The position numbers and the translations under genes are program-made. A DNA stretch of 64,000 nucleotides from JABDIY01 sp963803845 (GTDB lineage: Bacteria; Actinomycetota; Acidimicrobiia; Acidimicrobiales; SZUA-35). Shown here piece after piece: positions 60,746 to 64,000 of the stretch. Within the stretch, counting starts at the first letter, position 1, and every line of letters starts with the position of its first letter. The notes beneath the pieces are model-generated. The model was given only the letters and a program-made list of their open reading frames with translations, ran no database searches and was not told where the DNA came from. The stretch covers positions 1,612,001 through 1,676,000 of the forward strand of contig CAWDNZ010000004.1 in assembly GCA_963803845.1 (NCBI GenBank). Reading direction: 5' to 3'.

Positions 60746-62098
60746 GTGGCACCCCCAACGTCCAATGAACCCAAGAACGCCGATGCGCTGATTCTTTTTG
60801 GGATCACCGGCGATCTCGCCCGCAAGAAGCTGTTTGTTTCGCTTTACAAACTCGAGGCCGACGGTCAGCTCGATATCCCGGTGATCGGTGTTGCTTCGTC
60901 GGACTGGACCCTTGACGAGTTGCGAAACAACGCTCGGGAGGCACTGGAGGAATCTGGGCATGTTGTCGACGACGCTGTGTGGGGGCGATTTGCTGCCCGG
61001 CTCGATTACGTGTCCGGGGACTATCGAGAAGCCTCCACGTTTGAGCGCGTGGCAGAAAAGGTGGGTGAGGCCGTCTGCCCCGTGTCGTACCTGGCGATCC
61101 CGCCGTTCTTGTTCCCAACGGTGGTCGACGGGCTGGCCGCAACAGGACTGAACCGGGGGAGGGTGGTGCTGGAGAAGCCGTTCGGGCGTGATCTGGCCAG
61201 CTCCCGGGAATTGGACGCCTCCGTGCTCGCCCACTATCCCGAACAGCGGATCTACCGTATCGATCACTTCCTCGGGAAAGAGCCAGTCCTCAACATCCTG
61301 GTCTTCCGCTTCGCCAACAGCATCCTGGAGCCACTGTGGAACCGGCAGCACATCCGCCGGATCACGATCAACATGTTCGAGGACTTCGGGTTGGAAGGGC
61401 GGGGCAAGTTCTACGACGAAGTGGGAACCCTTCGCGACGTTGTCCAGAACCACCTGCTCCAGATCCTGGCACTCCTCGCCATGGAACCGCCGGTTTCCGA
61501 CGCCGCCGATGCGCTCAATGACGAGGCGGCGAAAGTTCTTCGCTCGATGCGTTCCATGGATCCTGCCAAGTCATGGCGCGGACAGTATGACGGTTATCGC
61601 AGCGAGGCCGGAGTGAAACCCGACAGCGACACCGAGACCTTCATCTCGGTTCGCTGTGAGATCGACAGTTGGCGATGGGCCGGTGTGCCGTTCACCATTC
61701 GGGCTGGCAAAGCCATGGACAAGACGATTACCGAGGCAATTGTGGAGTTCGTGAAACCGCCTCGCTCCCTTTTCTCCGACGGAAACTTTCAGCCACTCCC
61801 GAACACGATGCGGTTCCAGATGAAACCCAACGACACGATCGAACTGAACATGCAGGCGAAGCGGCCCGGCGACAGTCTCCGTAGTGAAGGAGTGACGCTG
61901 GAGGTTGACCAGCGAGGCATGGAGGAGGGTCCGTCCCCGTATCACCGCCTCCTGGGCGACGCTCTGGTGGGAGACAAACGGCTTTTTGCCCGAGGCGACA
62001 TGGTGGATGAAGCCTGGCGCATCGTTCAACCCATTCTGGATGCGCCACCCCCGGTCGAGCCGTATCGCTACGGTGCACCGGCTTCGGAGCTGGGATGA
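60746..62098 (+). CDS. zwf: Glucose-6-phosphate 1-dehydrogenase
   Basis: A 450-residue G6PDH, a little shorter than most (about 480-510): GITGDLARKKLFVSLYKL at the NADP site, EKPFGRDLASS, and the catalytic RIDHFLGKE motif. It oxidises glucose 6-phosphate to 6-phosphogluconolactone. GTG 60746 is preceded by GAGAAGAAGGAC at the end of gnd. It overlaps glk by four bases. Confidence 0.95.
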   Translation: MAPPTSNEPKNADALILFGITGDLARKKLFVSLYKLEADGQLDIPVIGVASSDWTLDELRNNAREALEESGHVVDDAVWGRFAARLDYVSGDYREASTFERVAEKVGEAVCPVSYLAIPPFLFPTVVDGLAATGLNRGRVVLEKPFGRDLASSRELDASVLAHYPEQRIYRIDHFLGKEPVLNILVFRFANSILEPLWNRQHIRRITINMFEDFGLEGRGKFYDEVGTLRDVVQNHLLQILALLAMEPPVSDAADALNDEAAKVLRSMRSMDPAKSWRGQYDGYRSEAGVKPDSDTETFISVRCEIDSWRWAGVPFTIRAGKAMDKTITEAIVEFVKPPRSLFSDGNFQPLPNTMRFQMKPNDTIELNMQAKRPGDSLRSEGVTLEVDQRGMEEGPSPYHRLLGDALVGDKRLFARGDMVDEAWRIVQPILDAPPPVEPYRYGAPASELG

Positions 62099-62991
62099 CC
62101 GAGGCCGTCGGCCACACCGTCGCCATTGACCTTGGCGGCACGAATGTCCGAGCGGCGCGGGTTGCGGCCGACGGGACGATCGAGGATCGCATCCAGCGGC
62201 CAACGCCACATCATCATCCTGAGCCCACCATCATCCTAGAAATGATGTCCGAAGTGATGGGCCTGCTCACTCCGGGCCGAGCCGTGATTGGATTGCCGGG
62301 GGTGGTCAACCATGAGGACGAGAGCCTCGCCCAGGCGCCGAATATTCCTCAGCCATGGATTCATTCGCTCACCGAGCAATGGTTTGAACAGCGCTGTGGT
62401 TATGAGGTCTCCTTCGCCAACGATGCGGATCTCGCTGCGGTGGGGGAGGCCGCCTTCGGGGCCGGTCGAGGTCGGCGCGATGTTGTGTACGTCACCATCA
62501 GCACTGGCATCGGTGCCGGCGTCGTGGTGGGCGGAACCTTGGTTCGGGGTCGGCTTTCCGGCGGCGAGATCGGCCATACGGTGATCGATGCGACGGCCGC
62601 AAGCCGAGGTGAGCCGTGCACCGTGGAAGAACTGGGATCCGGAACCGCCATGAACCGGGAAGCCCAGCGAGCCGGCTTTTCCGAACAGGGCCGAGAATTC
62701 GTTGAGCTCGTTCGTGCGGGGAATTCCGAGGCAGCTGAGGTTTTTGAGCGGGTAATCGGTGCGGCGGCGCTGGGAATCACTAATTTGTCTTGGCTCGTAT
62801 TGCCCCAAGTGGTGGTGATCGGGGGTGGGCTCGGGCGCAACATTGACCTGATCAGACCGGTCGTTGATCGAGTTCTCGCTGCTCACGGGCCTGAGGCATC
62901 TGCATCCATCGAGATCATGGTTGCCGGATTAGGCGACGATGCCGCACTCGCCGGAGCCGCAGCTTGGTGGCCTGCGGTTGGACGAGAGTAA
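62095..62991 (+). CDS. glk: ROK-family glucokinase
   Basis: A 298-residue ROK-fold sugar kinase: AIDLGGTNVRAARVAADG (phosphate loop), FANDADLAAVGEA, TISTGIGAGVVVGG and GGEIGHTVIDA. The usual ROK zinc motif CXCGXXGCXE is not present; only one Cys (GEPCTVEELGSG) remains at that place. With zwf, pgl and gnd around it, glucose is the likely substrate. The gene starts within the end of zwf (ATGA). Confidence 0.88.
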   Translation: MTEAVGHTVAIDLGGTNVRAARVAADGTIEDRIQRPTPHHHPEPTIILEMMSEVMGLLTPGRAVIGLPGVVNHEDESLAQAPNIPQPWIHSLTEQWFEQRCGYEVSFANDADLAAVGEAAFGAGRGRRDVVYVTISTGIGAGVVVGGTLVRGRLSGGEIGHTVIDATAASRGEPCTVEELGSGTAMNREAQRAGFSEQGREFVELVRAGNSEAAEVFERVIGAAALGITNLSWLVLPQVVVIGGGLGRNIDLIRPVVDRVLAAHGPEASASIEIMVAGLGDDAALAGAAAWWPAVGRE

Positions 62992-63008
62992 TCACGGGCC
63001 AGACTGAC

Positions 63009-63710
63009 ATGGTGTCAGCACCCAAGGACTCCGCCCCGCACATCGCCGTCGAAGAAGTTGAGCAGGCCCGGTGGGCATCCCGAGCGGCAGACATCACCGC
63101 AGCCGAGTTGTCTCTGGCGCTCTACCAGCGCAGCCGGGCCACGTTGGCCGTGAGCGGCGGTCGATCTCCCAAGCCATATTTTCAGGAGCTGACCAAACGC
63201 AACTTGGCGTGGGACCGCATCACCATCCTCCAAGTAGATGAACGTGAGGTCCCGGAAGGTTCCGAGGAGCGAAACCTCACTGACCAAATCGCCAGCTTTG
63301 GCGATCTCGACGCTCGTTGGCTTCCACTTCCCGTCTCAGCGTCCGATGATCCAAAAGCTTTGCGAGCATTTGTAGAGGATCTTCAAGAAGACGCTGGCAA
63401 CCCGCCCGTCATCGACGTCGTTCACCTGGGTCTCGGCGATGACGGTCATACGGCGTCACTGGTTCCCGATGACCCCGTGCTGGAGGAGCGACGCCATGTA
63501 ATCGCCCGCACCCAGCTCTACAACGGAACGCATCGGTTGACGCTCACAGAACCAACGCTCAGCCGAGCTGGCTTCGTTCTCTGGTTGGTGTCTGGACCCA
63601 ACAAGGCAGAACCAGTGAAGAAGCTATTGGCCGGTGACCCCAGCATTCCGGGTTCGCTGGTGCGGGCGAAACGTCAAGTCATGGTGGCCACACCCGACGT
63701 CCTTCGCTGA
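63009..63710 (+). CDS. pgl: 6-phosphogluconolactonase
   Basis: A 233-residue lactonase of the NagB-like fold: LAVSGGRSPKPYFQEL, ILQVDEREVPEGSEERN, HLGLGDDGHTASLVP and VSGPNKAEPVKKLL. It hydrolyses the lactone made by Zwf. ATG 63009 is chosen; the in-frame start at 62964 would overlap glk. Completes the oxidative branch of the pentose phosphate pathway in one operon. Confidence 0.93.
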   Translation: MVSAPKDSAPHIAVEEVEQARWASRAADITAAELSLALYQRSRATLAVSGGRSPKPYFQELTKRNLAWDRITILQVDEREVPEGSEERNLTDQIASFGDLDARWLPLPVSASDDPKALRAFVEDLQEDAGNPPVIDVVHLGLGDDGHTASLVPDDPVLEERRHVIARTQLYNGTHRLTLTEPTLSRAGFVLWLVSGPNKAEPVKKLLAGDPSIPGSLVRAKRQVMVATPDVLR

Positions 63711-63716
63711 GCCACG

Positions 63717-63732
63717 CTCCTTGGGGAGTTTT
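63717..63732 (+). terminator. Weak terminator-like hairpin after pgl
   Basis: CTCC, TTGG, GGAG, TTTT shortly after the pgl stop. Only four stem pairs, so low confidence. Confidence 0.25.
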
Positions 63733-63846
63733 CCCTGCGTGTCTCTGGACACATCGGTCAACTTCTGACGGTTGATAGTCGATGTGGTGACGTACCATTT
63801 CGGGTTCCCCTCGCGCTCGCGCGATTCACAGTTACGTCATTCCACC

Positions 63847-64000
63847 ATGTCCCCTTCTTCAAAAACCGATCGAACGCGCCTAACCGATTCTTCGCGCCAG
63901 AACCTCTTGCACGATGCTGACTTGGTGAACCGGCCGGAGCGGCTGTCCAACCAATCGTTGGACGCCCGCATCCTGTCCAACACATGGCAGGACGTCTTGG
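63847..64000 (+). CDS. Start of an unidentified gene (cut by right edge)
   Basis: ATG 63847 opens a frame with no stop to the window end (51 codons). The visible N-terminus is polar (MSPSSKTDRTRLTDSSRQN, then LLHDADLVNRPERL) and does not let me name the family. No clear ribosome site; TTACGT nine bases before ATG is a weak -10 candidate. It may or may not belong to the sugar operon. Confidence 0.5.
   Translation, partial: MSPSSKTDRTRLTDSSRQNLLHDADLVNRPERLSNQSLDARILSNTWQDVL

Overview
The window looks like a chromosomal segment from a high-GC Gram-positive bacterium (Actinomycetota), most likely of the class Acidimicrobiia. Pointers are a WhiG/FliA-type sigma factor between dprA and rpsB, the actinobacterial families DUF2469 and the short zinc protein at 10460-10765, RNase J, a Cheo-type SOS box at recA, many GTG starts, and many genes that appear leaderless (a TANNNT hexamer 6-7 bases before the start codon). 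SURF1 implies haem-copper oxidase respiration. dxr and ispG indicate the MEP isoprenoid route. The class assignment is inference; no rRNA or tRNA gene was seen.

Layout. 1-7.9 kb is accessory: a GGDEF-EAL signalling protein cut by the left edge, an EamA permease, a radical SAM protein, a TVP38-like membrane protein with a CDP-alcohol phosphotransferase, and a FAD oxidase. 8-16.3 kb holds rplS, DUF2469, yraN, a lipoprotein cytochrome c, an enoyl-CoA hydratase, comM, dprA, whiG and a LytM-like/lipase fusion. 16.4-26 kb is rpsB-tsf-pyrH-frr-cdsA-dxr-rseP, then mscL and ispG. 26-40.5 kb is rimP-nusA-ylxR-infB-DUF503-rbfA-truB-ribF, three opposite-strand metabolic genes, then rpsO-pnp. 40.7-58.4 kb is dapB, a membrane protein, SURF1, dapA, rnj, ftsK, a cation exchanger, rimO, pgsA, a secreted hydrolase, cinA, a lipoprotein and recA. 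58.6-63.7 kb is a HAD-VOC fusion followed by gnd-zwf-glk-pgl, which together take glucose to ribulose 5-phosphate.

Most of the window is conserved translation, transcription, cell-envelope and DNA-processing machinery. I found no phage, insertion sequence, CRISPR array or toxin-antitoxin pair. The unusual material is: a dispersed GC-rich palindromic repeat family at the 3' ends of nusA and SURF1 and in the rpsO-pnp spacer; frameshifts in two normally important genes (pnp, dapB); several unusual domain fusions (GGDEF-EAL plus acyltransferase-like, degenerate LytM plus lipase, HAD plus VOC, FtsK with two gamma-like modules); and a consistent leaderless-promoter signature. I see no convincing new defence or mobile system; the repeat family and the fusions are the best candidates for something undescribed.
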